From the NCBI GenBank assembly GCA_021773815.1, contig JAJFJS010000067.1, positions 1-64,000 of the forward strand: 64,000 nucleotides of DNA, given 5' to 3'. The position numbers and the translations under genes are program-made. Every line of letters begins with the position of its first letter. The stretch's first letter is position 1. The notes beneath the pieces were generated by a model. The model was not told the DNA's origin. It worked only from the letters and a program-made list of their open reading frames with translations, and did not search any database. This stretch comes from Gammaproteobacteria bacterium. GTDB taxonomy: Bacteria > Pseudomonadota > Gammaproteobacteria > Steroidobacterales > GCA-2729495. This document shows, piece by piece, positions 8,616 through 17,916 of this stretch.

Positions 8616-9521
8616 ATGTCGAACAAATCCGAGCAAACGAAACAAGCCGGCGTGCGCTCCGTGCCGGCAATCTTTATTCCGGCCGACGGTGGACCGGCCG
8701 TCAGGGAACATTCCCTGGTCGTCGAGGAAGAACTGCTGACGATCGATGTCGAGGATATCGGCTGGTACACACTGATGTGGACGCCGACCGATTCGGCGCG
8801 GGAGGTTGTCGGTTTCACGCAGGCCCGGGGCGTGCTCGCGGCGACCGACGATCCGGAGGTTCTGGCGCTGGCGGCCGGCTTCCTGTTTACCGAGGGCCTG
8901 ATCCGCGGTCTCGGCGACGTCATCATCATGGAGGTCTGCGCCAGCGATTCGAGTATCGTCCGCGTCCGGCTGACCAACCCGGAGCGGGTCGCACCCAAGC
9001 GCCGTAACGTGACGATCGGCAGCGCCTGCGGCGTCTGCGGCGGTCAGGAAAGCGTCGACAACGTCATCGCCGAACTGGCGCCGGTCGCCGAAACGACGCA
9101 CCTGGACAGCGATCAGTTTGCGCGACTGATGTCGGCCATGCGCGAACTGCAGACCATCTTCGAAACGACCGGCGGCGCGCATGCCGCGGCCGTATTCAGC
9201 CGCGACGCCGAGATCATCGCCGTCGCCGAAGACCTCGGCCGGCACAACGCCCTCGACAAGGTCATCGGCAAATGCCTGCTCGGCAAGAAGGAGTTGTCCG
9301 GCTGCGGCCTGCTGTTGTCGAGCCGACTGAGCCTGGAGATGATCACGAAGGCGGTCCGGGCCGGTTTCGAAATCGTCGCCGCCGTGTCGGCGCCGACCTC
9401 GCTGGCAATCGAAATTGCCGACCGGTTCGGCGTCACGCTGTGCGGTTTCGTCCGCGACGGCCGGGCCACGATCTACGCCCATCCCCAGCGCATCAAGGAA
9501 ATCGGCCCGATCAGAAACTAA
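8616..9521 (+). CDS. fdhD: FdhD, sulfur carrier/sulfurtransferase for the Mo-bisPGD cofactor
   Basis: 301 aa, the usual FdhD length plus a short N-terminal extension. The signature SACGVCGG gives C138 and C141, matching the CxxC that carries sulfur from IscS to the Mo cofactor in E. coli FdhD. LAAGFLFTEGLI and TGGAHAAAVFS, followed by EDLGRHNALDKVIG, are also characteristic. FdhD activates bis-PGD enzymes of the formate dehydrogenase group by supplying a sulfido ligand. No formate dehydrogenase lies in this window, so the likely client is the catalytic subunit at 1152-3770. The gene stands alone, divergent from the receptor gene. Confidence 0.96.
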   Translation: MSNKSEQTKQAGVRSVPAIFIPADGGPAVREHSLVVEEELLTIDVEDIGWYTLMWTPTDSAREVVGFTQARGVLAATDDPEVLALAAGFLFTEGLIRGLGDVIIMEVCASDSSIVRVRLTNPERVAPKRRNVTIGSACGVCGGQESVDNVIAELAPVAETTHLDSDQFARLMSAMRELQTIFETTGGAHAAAVFSRDAEIIAVAEDLGRHNALDKVIGKCLLGKKELSGCGLLLSSRLSLEMITKAVRAGFEIVAAVSAPTSLAIEIADRFGVTLCGFVRDGRATIYAHPQRIKEIGPIRN

Positions 9522-9562
9522 CGGCCGGAAACCTTTTCGGAGACCCGACTTTAGCTTTATTT

Positions 9563-9591
9563 TTCTGATGGTTATACGCTAATCATCAGAA
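9563..9591. repeat. Inverted repeat downstream of fdhD
   Basis: TTCTGATG (9563-9570) and CATCAGAA (9584-9591) form a perfect 8-bp stem with a 13-base loop, about 40 bases after the fdhD stop. There is no U-run on the 3' side, so it is a weak terminator candidate at best. Confidence 0.35.
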
Positions 9592-9674
9592 ACTACTTTC
9601 ACCCGATGATCGGCGTTCCGACAGCCTGATCACGGCACCGGATCCGTGCCGGGAAGCCTGGCCCCGGAAATGAA

Positions 9675-9706
9675 CGAGGCTGCCGGCCGGCGGGCCGACA
9701 GCCTCG
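9675..9706 (-). terminator. Terminator of the DUF1302/DUF1329 operon
   Basis: CGAGGCTGCCGGCC and GGCCGACAGCCTCG form a 14-bp stem with one mismatch and a four-base loop. Read on the minus strand it lies about 34 bases after the DUF1329 stop and is followed by a short T-rich stretch (TTCATTT). Confidence 0.6.
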
Positions 9707-9739
9707 TTGCTCGAACAACGCGTAATCAGAACCTGCGAA

Positions 9740-11053
9740 TCAACGCCCCGTCTTGCGCATGTTCTGCACGTTGAACAGGATCGGGTCGTTGTCTTCCTTG
9801 TTGATGTGGCTCTTGAACTGCAGCGTCGTGCAGTGCATGGCCTGCTCGTCGAAGAACACGGCGCAACTGTCAACCGCAACGCCGGCACCCTTGTTGCCCG
9901 CAAGATGATAATCGGAGTGCGATTTGCAGATCGGGAACCACTTCCACGGATCGCCCTTCTTGTCGTAGACATGCACGATCGGAAACGTCATGGTCTCGGC
10001 ATCGGTATACAGCACACGTTTGGCCAGCGGGTGGTTCTTGTCCTTCGGTGTGCCCTCGATGGCATGCACCTTACGCAGCTGCCAGGTCACCATCGGGAAA
10101 CAGTTACCCTGCCCGCCCATCTCGATGAAACGGAAGCCGTCCGCGTCGTTGGCGGGCTCGGCCGCGAGTTCCTGCTCGGTGTGCTTGACGTAGGGCGTCA
10201 ACATGTTGCGCGTGCCGATGTACTTCCACGTGAAGTCAGAGATGCGCCCGTTGTAACCCTCGAAGTCCTCGATCATCGCGTCCGAACCCAGGAAGGCATC
10301 CGTAATCTGACCCACCGCCAGCCGTCGTACGCGGCGCTGGAAGCTCAGGTACAACCAGCCGTCGTCACGACGCAGGTCGTCTTCGTAGCGCTGGATCAGC
10401 AGCTGCGTATTACCAAGGTCGAACGGTTCGAGCACCGTGGCGTAGACCGAACGGAATATCTGCCCCGGATTAGGATCGAGGTCCGGCTTCGGATCAAACA
10501 CCGTGCGGTGTTTCCAGTTCAGGAATCGCCAATGGAATCGGAGCTGGCGCTCGGTCTTGCCGGTATTGGCGTTCCGGAAGGTCCACCAGAACGGCAGGAT
10601 CGTCTCGCTGTCGCCGGCATTGAAGCCGCGCTGGAAGTTCCAGATCAGCTTCAGGCCCGCCTCCGGGTCGCTGGCATCGGGTTCCTGAGGGAACGGCCGT
10701 CCGGCCAGATGGTTGACGAGCGTGCCCTCCGGCGACAGTGAAACGCCGTCTGCGGTTGCCCGCGTGGCTTCCACGTAGTTCGGATGCAACGACATCGCGA
10801 ATGTCGGTCCGGTCTTGATCTCGTACCAACCCATCTTCACATAGCGGTACAGGAACTCATCGACGATGCCCTTGTACTGCTCGATGTTGTCGGCGTTGAT
10901 CACGACGCCGGGCTCATAGCCGGGCGCCGTCGGCGTCCAGTTCTCGTACGGAAAGAAAGAACTCTTGATAACGTCTTCCGATACTTCCGCGTTTGCGGTC
11001 CAGCCGCCGGCGAGGCCCAGGGCGGCGAATGTACTAATTAATAAGCGTCTCAT
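9740..11053 (-). CDS. DUF1329 family envelope protein
   Basis: 437 aa from the ATG at 11053, chosen because GGAGGGA precedes it and a clean signal peptide follows (MRRLLISTFAALGLAGG...ANA). The body matches what I recall of DUF1329, periplasmic or outer-membrane-associated proteins with a LolA/LppX-like lipid-binding fold: many aromatic residues, YRYVKMGWYEIKTGP, a long tract of paired strands and a conserved C-terminal domain. DUF1329 genes are habitually paired with DUF1302 genes, as here, 16 bases downstream. The biochemical role of the family is not settled; neighbours suggest handling of a hydrophobic molecule in the envelope together with the RND transporter. Confidence 0.85.
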   Translation of the reverse strand: MRRLLISTFAALGLAGGWTANAEVSEDVIKSSFFPYENWTPTAPGYEPGVVINADNIEQYKGIVDEFLYRYVKMGWYEIKTGPTFAMSLHPNYVEATRATADGVSLSPEGTLVNHLAGRPFPQEPDASDPEAGLKLIWNFQRGFNAGDSETILPFWWTFRNANTGKTERQLRFHWRFLNWKHRTVFDPKPDLDPNPGQIFRSVYATVLEPFDLGNTQLLIQRYEDDLRRDDGWLYLSFQRRVRRLAVGQITDAFLGSDAMIEDFEGYNGRISDFTWKYIGTRNMLTPYVKHTEQELAAEPANDADGFRFIEMGGQGNCFPMVTWQLRKVHAIEGTPKDKNHPLAKRVLYTDAETMTFPIVHVYDKKGDPWKWFPICKSHSDYHLAGNKGAGVAVDSCAVFFDEQAMHCTTLQFKSHINKEDNDPILFNVQNMRKTGR

Positions 11054-11069
11054 TTTAGAGTCCCTCCGA

Positions 11070-13145
11070 CTAAAACTGGTAACGAACGGTGAGCTGGACT
11101 TCATCTTCGTTATGCGCCGCGCCGATCGGCCCGGAGCGGAACCGGCCCAGCGGTTCGAAGCCCGCAGCCCCGAGGCTGCTGTAGGGCGAGAAGCACGCCG
11201 CGCTCGGCGGCACGGTGGCCGGCGGCAGCAACGGCGGCGCGCAGGTGAACGGCGGATATGGATTCGCCGCCCGGTTGTCGTCCGCCGCGATGGCGCCCGT
11301 ATCGTCGGCCCACTTCAGGTTCAGGGCGAACTTGACGACCCAGTTGTTACTGGGCTTCCACTCGACGGACGGCGAGATGACGCCCGCTTCCGCTTCCGTG
11401 TCATAGGCCGTGATGATCTGCGGCGTCACGCGGTCATTGAAATAATTACCCTGAATCAGCAACGTGACGATGTAATTGTCTTCCCAATCCTGAAAGCCGA
11501 TCTGGCTCATCGTCGGGATCCCGGCCGAGTTCACGGAATATGACTCGTGATCCAGCAGATGCTGACCGAAGATCTGACCCGAAATCAGGAACGCCCGGGT
11601 CCGGTTCAGGAACGGGATAAATGTCGGCCGATCAAAGCCAATCACCCAGCGGAAGACGTCGGAATCGGAATACAGACTCGCCTTGGACGTATCCGCAAAC
11701 TCCTCATCCGTCGTATAGGACGTTTCCACCCGGAACGACGACTTGGCAAATTCCCAGTACCAGTCGACCGATCCGCCCACCATGAACAGGCGCGGGAATT
11801 CGATATCGAACGCCAGGCTGTACGGGTGGACCGTCGGCGCATTGGGCGTCATCGGATCAAGAAACGGATTGATCGATTCGATGCCGCCGCGCAGGGACGG
11901 GAACTGCGAGTAGAAGTACAGGGCGTTCAGCGAGAAGCCGACGCCCTTGAATACGCCCTCGATGCGTCCGCCGACCTCGGTATGATCCGGCCGGTTGACG
12001 TTACGGATGCCGATGGCCTGTGCCGGGAATTCCACGGCAACATCTGCTACCGGGAAATTACCGACGGTACAGCCGTTGTCCCAGCAATTGGCAAACGCCC
12101 GGAAGAAGTTGCCGGCGCCCAGGATTGCGTACGGCTCACCGCCCTGCCCCAGATCATGCGGTCGAAATTGCTCGAATTTCCACAGGAACTGCACGTTCAG
12201 GTCCTCGAACCAGTTCGTGGCGCCGAACCGGTACTCGGCATTAACCATGCCCATCGGAATGCGTGAATCCTCGAACTCGGCGTACAGATTCTGCCGCGAG
12301 AAATCCATCGGGTTCACGACGTCCAGTACGCGGAACAGGTCGGTGCGGCCCCAGACGACCTGCTGCCGCCCGACGCGCAGCGCCAGCTCGTTGCGGCCCC
12401 GGAACAGCGGGATCGCCGCATCGATATAGAGTTCGCGGATGAAATCCCAGTCGTCGTTGAACTCCCGGTACTCGAGGTCGCTCTTGGTCTTGTCGAAATA
12501 ATCGGCACGACAACCACGCGAGTCGACGTCACAGGGTCGAACCGGTGTCGCCAGAATGACGCCGCCGTCCTGATAGCCGTAGACATCCGAGGCCGCCAGG
12601 CGCAGGCCCTCATTGGGATTCGAGGCCGAATTGATCGTGCCGCCGGTCGCCGGCAGCGGAATGGCGCCGTCGAAAGCCGGATTCGCGAATAGCGGACCGA
12701 AGGTCCCGGCGTAGCCCAGCGACGTCGGCACATCCGCAAGCGTGAACGGCGGCGGCGTCGCACCACCGTTGATGAATGCGAAGAAAGCCGGATTCCCCGG
12801 CGCGCTGTAGCTCACCGGCCCGCCGGCCTCCGAACCATACGTGTCGTCGTTGATGTCGTAAACGGCATCGTAGCTGGCGCGGAACGTGCCGTGCATCGAC
12901 AACTCGGAAAAGATGCCCCGCGGCCGGAACAGTTTGCCGAACTCCAGTTGCGCCTGGAGCCGCTGCTTGGTCAGGTCCTCGTCCTTACGCACGAACGTTG
13001 CGCTGTCGACAAAGCCCGTCGCACTGAGCGTACCGTCGGCGGATCGATATCCGGCAACAGCAGTCTGAGCACCCGTCAACATGACCAGGACCGCCGTCAA
13101 TGCACACGGAAAAAGTCCGATCGGAATCAATTTACGCTGTCTCAT
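11070..13145 (-). CDS. DUF1302 family outer-membrane beta-barrel protein
   Basis: 691 aa from the ATG at 13145, preceded by GGGAGA; the longer track ORF adds 17 residues before a normal signal peptide (MRQRKLIPIGLFPCAL...AVAG). The mature protein has alternating amphipathic strands throughout (LALRVGRQQVVWGRTDLFRV is typical of DUF1302) and ends in the outer-membrane C-terminal pattern VRYQF. It is probably a porin-like barrel. It lies between the RND transporter and DUF1329, an order that recurs in bacteria degrading hydrophobic compounds according to general family knowledge. Confidence 0.86.
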   Translation of the reverse strand: MRQRKLIPIGLFPCALTAVLVMLTGAQTAVAGYRSADGTLSATGFVDSATFVRKDEDLTKQRLQAQLEFGKLFRPRGIFSELSMHGTFRASYDAVYDINDDTYGSEAGGPVSYSAPGNPAFFAFINGGATPPPFTLADVPTSLGYAGTFGPLFANPAFDGAIPLPATGGTINSASNPNEGLRLAASDVYGYQDGGVILATPVRPCDVDSRGCRADYFDKTKSDLEYREFNDDWDFIRELYIDAAIPLFRGRNELALRVGRQQVVWGRTDLFRVLDVVNPMDFSRQNLYAEFEDSRIPMGMVNAEYRFGATNWFEDLNVQFLWKFEQFRPHDLGQGGEPYAILGAGNFFRAFANCWDNGCTVGNFPVADVAVEFPAQAIGIRNVNRPDHTEVGGRIEGVFKGVGFSLNALYFYSQFPSLRGGIESINPFLDPMTPNAPTVHPYSLAFDIEFPRLFMVGGSVDWYWEFAKSSFRVETSYTTDEEFADTSKASLYSDSDVFRWVIGFDRPTFIPFLNRTRAFLISGQIFGQHLLDHESYSVNSAGIPTMSQIGFQDWEDNYIVTLLIQGNYFNDRVTPQIITAYDTEAEAGVISPSVEWKPSNNWVVKFALNLKWADDTGAIAADDNRAANPYPPFTCAPPLLPPATVPPSAACFSPYSSLGAAGFEPLGRFRSGPIGAAHNEDEVQLTVRYQF

Positions 13146-13214
13146 CGCTTTTTCTCCCGTTCCCCCCCCCGGGGTCACACTTGAAATGTCACTCAACTAA
13201 AATCATACCATTGG

Positions 13215-15560
13215 TCATTCGTTCGCCTGCAGGATAAACGCCGGCCGGAACCGGAGTATCCATGCCGGCACCAGGAACATCGCCGCGATCGCATTCAGGA
13301 TCAGCATCACGATCAGCAGCAGCGCTGCATCAGCCTGAAAGCGCAGGTCCGAGATAAATACCCACATCACGACGCCGCAGATCAGCGTCAATGCGGTAAA
13401 GCCGATCGCAGCCCCGGTTGTACTGATCGCCCGAATGACCGCCTCATTCAGATCTCCGAGCGTCTCCATCTCGGATCGAATCCGATCCATGATGTAGATC
13501 GAGTAATCAATACCCACGCCGATGCCTACGGCAATGATCGGCACGGTATTGACGTTGATGCCGATACCCGTGATGCCCATGTAGGAATACGTCAGGGTCG
13601 TCGCAAACGACATGGCCAGCATCATCAGCCAGCCGGCGTGCAGGGACCAGTAAAACGCCGTGACGAAGGCAAGAATCAGCACCAGCACCAGCGGAATGAC
13701 GATCATGTTGGTTTCGTACGCGGCCTCGTTGATCGCCGCCGTGACGCCGATCAGCCCGCCCGCAAGGCGCATTTCCAGCCCGTCGACCTGTGCCGCCGCA
13801 GACGCGATCCAGTCCTTGACCATGTGTACCGACCGGCGAATCGTCTCGCCCCGGTGATCCTTGTAATAAAACACGATGTTCGCAATGCGTTCCGCCGGGT
13901 CGACATACTCCATCAACGCGCCGGGTACCGGGCTGGACATCATGTACATGAACATCAGCCCGCCGGACACCATCGGATTATTCGGCGTCACCATCCAGCG
14001 CGGATCGTCATAGTGCGTGATCCGGTTGACCGCATAAATGAGATCCGGCAGCCCCCGGGCGCCGCCCAGTTCCGGATCCGTGAGCATGTGCGCCTCGAAG
14101 TCGGCCAGCGCCTTGATCACCTCCGGCCGTTTCAGGCCGCCGTCTTCGTCGGTCTGGGCGACAATGTACAGTTCTTCGGAGCCAGGGAACGCGCGGTTGA
14201 TCGCCGTGGACGAGACGTTGTAATCGTGTTCGGGATACAGCAACGGCGACCCCGGTTCGGACTCGCCGATCTGCACCCAAGACGCAAAGAAGCCGCCGAC
14301 GACATAGGACAGCACCGCCACTGACAGAATGGCGGTCACCGTGCCCGGCCTCGTGACAAACGCCGCCACCCCGGCAAACACCTTGCGCAGTCTGCTGTCC
14401 CTGGCCTTCATCGTGGCCGGGTCCGGCAGGATCTCGAGCAGGACCGGGACCGTAATCAGCACGGTGATAATGACCGACAGCGCCCACAACGATGCGTACA
14501 CGGCGAGTTTGTCGTTGATCGGCACCGAGCCGAGGGAAATCAGCAACAGGCCGATGGCATCCGAGATCACGCCGAGGGAACCCGGTCGGAACAGGCTTTC
14601 GAACGCCGCCCGGGCCGCCTTGCGCCCTTCGCCCAGCAACGCCCGCTCCTGGTAAAAACGTTCGACCAGCTGGATGCCGTGCGACATGGCGCGGGCCGAA
14701 ATCAGGAACGGGATCACCATCATCAGCGGATCGAGGTTGTAGCCGAGCAGTGACAGGATGCCGAGCCCCCAGATGCTGGTCAGCACGATACCGATCATCG
14801 GCAGCAGGATGCCGTACGCCCTGCGGAAATAGACCACGAGCAGCGCCAGCATGATCAGCACGGTATACAGGAAGATCTGCACAATCTGATCGACGTAATT
14901 GGATACCCAGCCGACCAGCACAGGGTTGCCGGTCGCGTGAATACTGATCCCGGGGACCGTCTCCGCGTCGCGCAGTTCGCGCAACTGGATGAAAACCCGC
15001 TCATAGTCCAGCGCGCCTTCGTTGAGAGTGCCGCGAATCAGTGCGGACTTGAGATCGGGTGACACGAGCAGTCCGTACACACGCGGATTGGCGACGACGT
15101 CGGCCGCCATCTGCTCGAGCCCTTCCTGGGAATACACCTCGAGCCCAGGATCGAAATGCGGCGCCGACTTGACGTTGCCTCCCTCACTGAGCCAGACCTT
15201 GCGGGTCGTGCGATGCGTCAGGCTGGTGACAAGATTGTGGTTGATGCCATACAGGGAATCCACACCCTGCGTCACGCGATGAATTCGCTGCAGCGTATCG
15301 TTGGTGAAGATGGTCCCTTCGGCGACCTCGATCGACAGGATGACGTTATTCGCGCCCCCGAAGGTATCCCGGATCTCGTTGTGCAGCTTGATGTACGGGT
15401 GTTCCTGCGGCAGCAGGTCCGAGAAGTCGGAAACGATCTGGACCGCCGGAATCTGCACCGCAAAAAACACGGTCACCGCAAGAATGGCGGCGAGCATTGT
15501 CTTGGGCGCGGCAAAGATTACCCGGTCGATCTTATGCAGCTGTGCGGTGAACTTATTCAA
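13215..15560 (-). CDS. RND/MMPL superfamily transporter
   Basis: 781 aa, probably from a TTG codon at 15560 with GAGGG upstream; the preceding stop is 12 bases away. The layout is one N-terminal helix, a large periplasmic loop, about five helices with a sterol-sensing-like character, a second helix and loop, and a final helix bundle containing VGIGVGIDYSIYIMDRIR, the proton-relay region typical of MMPL/HpnN-type exporters. This size and architecture fit lipid or hydrophobic-molecule transporters rather than the 1,000-residue AcrB drug pumps. It is the second gene of a four-gene operon with a Ycf48-like lipoprotein, DUF1302 and DUF1329. Direction of transport and substrate are unknown. Confidence 0.9.
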   Translation of the reverse strand: MNKFTAQLHKIDRVIFAAPKTMLAAILAVTVFFAVQIPAVQIVSDFSDLLPQEHPYIKLHNEIRDTFGGANNVILSIEVAEGTIFTNDTLQRIHRVTQGVDSLYGINHNLVTSLTHRTTRKVWLSEGGNVKSAPHFDPGLEVYSQEGLEQMAADVVANPRVYGLLVSPDLKSALIRGTLNEGALDYERVFIQLRELRDAETVPGISIHATGNPVLVGWVSNYVDQIVQIFLYTVLIMLALLVVYFRRAYGILLPMIGIVLTSIWGLGILSLLGYNLDPLMMVIPFLISARAMSHGIQLVERFYQERALLGEGRKAARAAFESLFRPGSLGVISDAIGLLLISLGSVPINDKLAVYASLWALSVIITVLITVPVLLEILPDPATMKARDSRLRKVFAGVAAFVTRPGTVTAILSVAVLSYVVGGFFASWVQIGESEPGSPLLYPEHDYNVSSTAINRAFPGSEELYIVAQTDEDGGLKRPEVIKALADFEAHMLTDPELGGARGLPDLIYAVNRITHYDDPRWMVTPNNPMVSGGLMFMYMMSSPVPGALMEYVDPAERIANIVFYYKDHRGETIRRSVHMVKDWIASAAAQVDGLEMRLAGGLIGVTAAINEAAYETNMIVIPLVLVLILAFVTAFYWSLHAGWLMMLAMSFATTLTYSYMGITGIGINVNTVPIIAVGIGVGIDYSIYIMDRIRSEMETLGDLNEAVIRAISTTGAAIGFTALTLICGVVMWVFISDLRFQADAALLLIVMLILNAIAAMFLVPAWILRFRPAFILQANE

Positions 15561-15572
15561 CCACTCGCACCC

Positions 15573-16523
15573 TCAGATCTCGATCACGAAGAGCGCACCC
15601 GCCCCGCCGGCCGCCACGAGCCGTCGGCCGTCCAGTGCAAGCGCCGCCCGCAGGTAGAAGCGAATCGGCTTGTCATGTTTGACGATCGTCCACGCATCGC
15701 CGGTTGTCGACTGCAGCACGGTACCAAAACCGCCGACGACGAACAGGCCGTCATCGCCCGGTATGATCGAATACAGCGGCGCCTGGGTGCCCGCCTCCTG
15801 GCGCACCCAGGTCCGGCCACCGTCATCGGTCCGCAGGACCGTGCCGGTCAGGCCGACGATCCAGCCGGTGCTCGCATCCCGGAACCAGGCATCCTGCGGA
15901 TAGAACTCATCGCGCAGCGGCGGCAGGTTCTCCCACGTCGCACCGCCATCCGTCGTCTGCACGACTACGCCGAATTCGCCGGTCAGAAAAGCCGTGTCGC
16001 GATCGATGAACTGGACCGTCGTGAAGTGCAGATCTTCGTCCATGCTCGAGGCGGACCACGTCTCGCCGCGATCGGCACTGCTCAGGATAGAACTGAAACT
16101 GCCGACGACCCAGATGCGTCCCTGCGGGTCGCAGGTCAACGCCTGCGGAACCTCCTCTGAATCGATGGCGACGCGCCGCCAGTTCCCGGCCTCTGCATCG
16201 CCAATATAGATGTAGTTCTCGTAAGCGAGTGCGACGAAGCTGCCGTCGGGGCACGCCGCGACATCCAGCAGAAAAGGTTGCTCTTCGAGCGTCTGACGCT
16301 GCCACGTTCCGCCGTCGTCCAGCGACGAAACGAGGGTACCGCGATTGCCGACCACGACGATCGCCCGGTCGTTGCCGGCGGCGGCCTGAAACAGATCCGA
16401 TCGTTGTGTCGGGTTCGCTTGCTGCGCCCGGACGTGATCGAGCACCAGCGGCGCTTCGCATGCACACAGCCCCATTACGGCCAACGCCGCAACGATGCGC
16501 GCAACCCCGCCGCGAATTCCCAT
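15573..16523 (-). CDS. Ycf48/BNR-repeat lipoprotein
   Basis: 316 aa; ATG preceded by AGGGGGCG. The N-terminus is a lipoprotein signal with lipobox VMGLCACE, so the mature protein should be anchored at Cys20 or Cys22. The rest consists of repeated blades with Asp-box-like motifs (SSLDDGGTW, SSADRGETW, QTTDGGATW, RTDDGGRTW), about six or seven repeats, predicting a beta-propeller like the photosystem II assembly factor Ycf48. In non-photosynthetic bacteria such propellers accompany MMPL transporters and DUF1302/1329 proteins, as here. It is the first gene of the operon and may act as an assembly or substrate-presentation factor; that role is inferred. Confidence 0.85.
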   Translation of the reverse strand: MGIRGGVARIVAALAVMGLCACEAPLVLDHVRAQQANPTQRSDLFQAAAGNDRAIVVVGNRGTLVSSLDDGGTWQRQTLEEQPFLLDVAACPDGSFVALAYENYIYIGDAEAGNWRRVAIDSEEVPQALTCDPQGRIWVVGSFSSILSSADRGETWSASSMDEDLHFTTVQFIDRDTAFLTGEFGVVVQTTDGGATWENLPPLRDEFYPQDAWFRDASTGWIVGLTGTVLRTDDGGRTWVRQEAGTQAPLYSIIPGDDGLFVVGGFGTVLQSTTGDAWTIVKHDKPIRFYLRAALALDGRRLVAAGGAGALFVIEI

Positions 16524-16754
16524 GACGCCCCCCTGATGGCTAATCGCACCGGTCCCGATTAATGACCCCGACCGGTGCGGGGCACCTGAAAAACCGCGTC
16601 AACGGAGGACTTGTCCGCTCTCCGGGCGCGCCATTTCGATGCCATGCTTCTATGTGCCATGCCCCCGAATAGGGGTCAATAGCGATTAGGCACAAACCGG
16701 CAAAAATGCCATGCATGGTGCCGAAAATGTATGGAACGCTTACCGTCTGCCACT

Positions 16755-17912
16755 TTAATGCCAGATCGCCTGCAGGGTCCTCGCGACCCGGGAAAGGCTT
16801 TCCAGGTTATGCGCGGGCAGGAAATAATCCAGGTGCGGCAAGGCCGTGCGCATGCCGCGCGTCAGCGGTTCGTACTCGGGATTGCCCAGCAGCGGGTTGA
16901 GCCAGACGATGCGGCGGGCGCGTCTGCGCAGATGGACGATTTCATCGCTCAGCAGGCGCGCATCGCCCCGATCCCAGCCGTCACTGAGAATCACGACGAC
17001 CGAATCCGCATGCAGCAACTCGCGCGCATAACGGGCATTGAACGACCGCAGACATCCGCCGATATCGGTACCGCCGCCCCAGTCCCCGGCCCGACTCGCG
17101 ACCTGCCGGAGCGCATCGGCGACCGTGCCGCTTGCCAGTGCATCGGTGATGACCGTCAGGCGTGTCGAAAAAACCGCCACCTCGGTGGCCGGCAATGCGC
17201 TGCGCAACGCAAACATGAATTCGAGCAGAAAGCGCGTGTACCGCGCCATCGAGCCGGATACGTCGCACAGGAGCATGAGCCGCAGCTTGCGGATCTTGCG
17301 CCGCCGATAAAACAATTCCGCCGTGTCCGCGCCGCGACTCGCCGTGCGGCGCATCAGGCGACGAAAATCCGGTATCCGCCCGCGGCGGCTGGCAACATGC
17401 CGCCGGCTGCGCAGGCTGGCGAACTCCGCGATGAAGGTCTGTAACAGTCGGCGGGCCTGTTCGACCTCGGCATCGGACAGCGCCGCGAAATCCATCAGCG
17501 CGATGCGTTCGTCGGGACTGTAGCCGCCGGCCTGCTCCCGGCCTTCGCCGCGCTCGTCGCCGCGGCGTTCCGTTCCCGGCGCGGCCCGCGGGTCCGGGCC
17601 ACCGTCATCGCCGTCACCCGCGCACGTCGGTTGCGGTCGGATCTGCCGGTACCAGTAGGCCCGAAACACCTCGTCAAAGATCCGCAGATCGGCATGACGC
17701 GTCACGAGCATCGTGCGCGCGGCTGCGTGCACATCAGCGGGCCTGGCCATGTCGATCCGGGTCAGGCCGGCACACAGATCAATGGCGCCCGCCGGATCGG
17801 CGGCGACCCCGGCCGTCCGCAGGGCCCGAATGAAACCCAGCACATGCGGCAACAGGCCCGCGCGCGCATCGTTCCCGATGGCCGTCGAATCGACACCATC
17901 GATACCGTTCAT
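16755..17912 (-). CDS. VWA domain protein, CoxE-like molybdoenzyme maturation factor
   Basis: 385 aa from the ATG at 17912 (MNGIDGVDST), four bases after the MoxR stop. The 509-aa track ORF extends out of frame through the MoxR gene and its first part is spurious. The C-terminal half is a von Willebrand A domain with the metal-ion-dependent adhesion site CDVSGSMARYT and later SDGWDRGD. An Arg-rich linker (RRHVASRRGRIPDFRRLMRR) precedes it, as in CoxE. With the MoxR ATPase next to it, this pair resembles CoxD/CoxE, which insert sulfur and copper or otherwise mature the Mo site of CO dehydrogenase. Here the adjacent clients are the two molybdenum hydroxylases. Confidence 0.88.
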   Translation of the reverse strand: MNGIDGVDSTAIGNDARAGLLPHVLGFIRALRTAGVAADPAGAIDLCAGLTRIDMARPADVHAAARTMLVTRHADLRIFDEVFRAYWYRQIRPQPTCAGDGDDGGPDPRAAPGTERRGDERGEGREQAGGYSPDERIALMDFAALSDAEVEQARRLLQTFIAEFASLRSRRHVASRRGRIPDFRRLMRRTASRGADTAELFYRRRKIRKLRLMLLCDVSGSMARYTRFLLEFMFALRSALPATEVAVFSTRLTVITDALASGTVADALRQVASRAGDWGGGTDIGGCLRSFNARYARELLHADSVVVILSDGWDRGDARLLSDEIVHLRRRARRIVWLNPLLGNPEYEPLTRGMRTALPHLDYFLPAHNLESLSRVARTLQAIWH

Positions 17913-17916
17913 CGTG

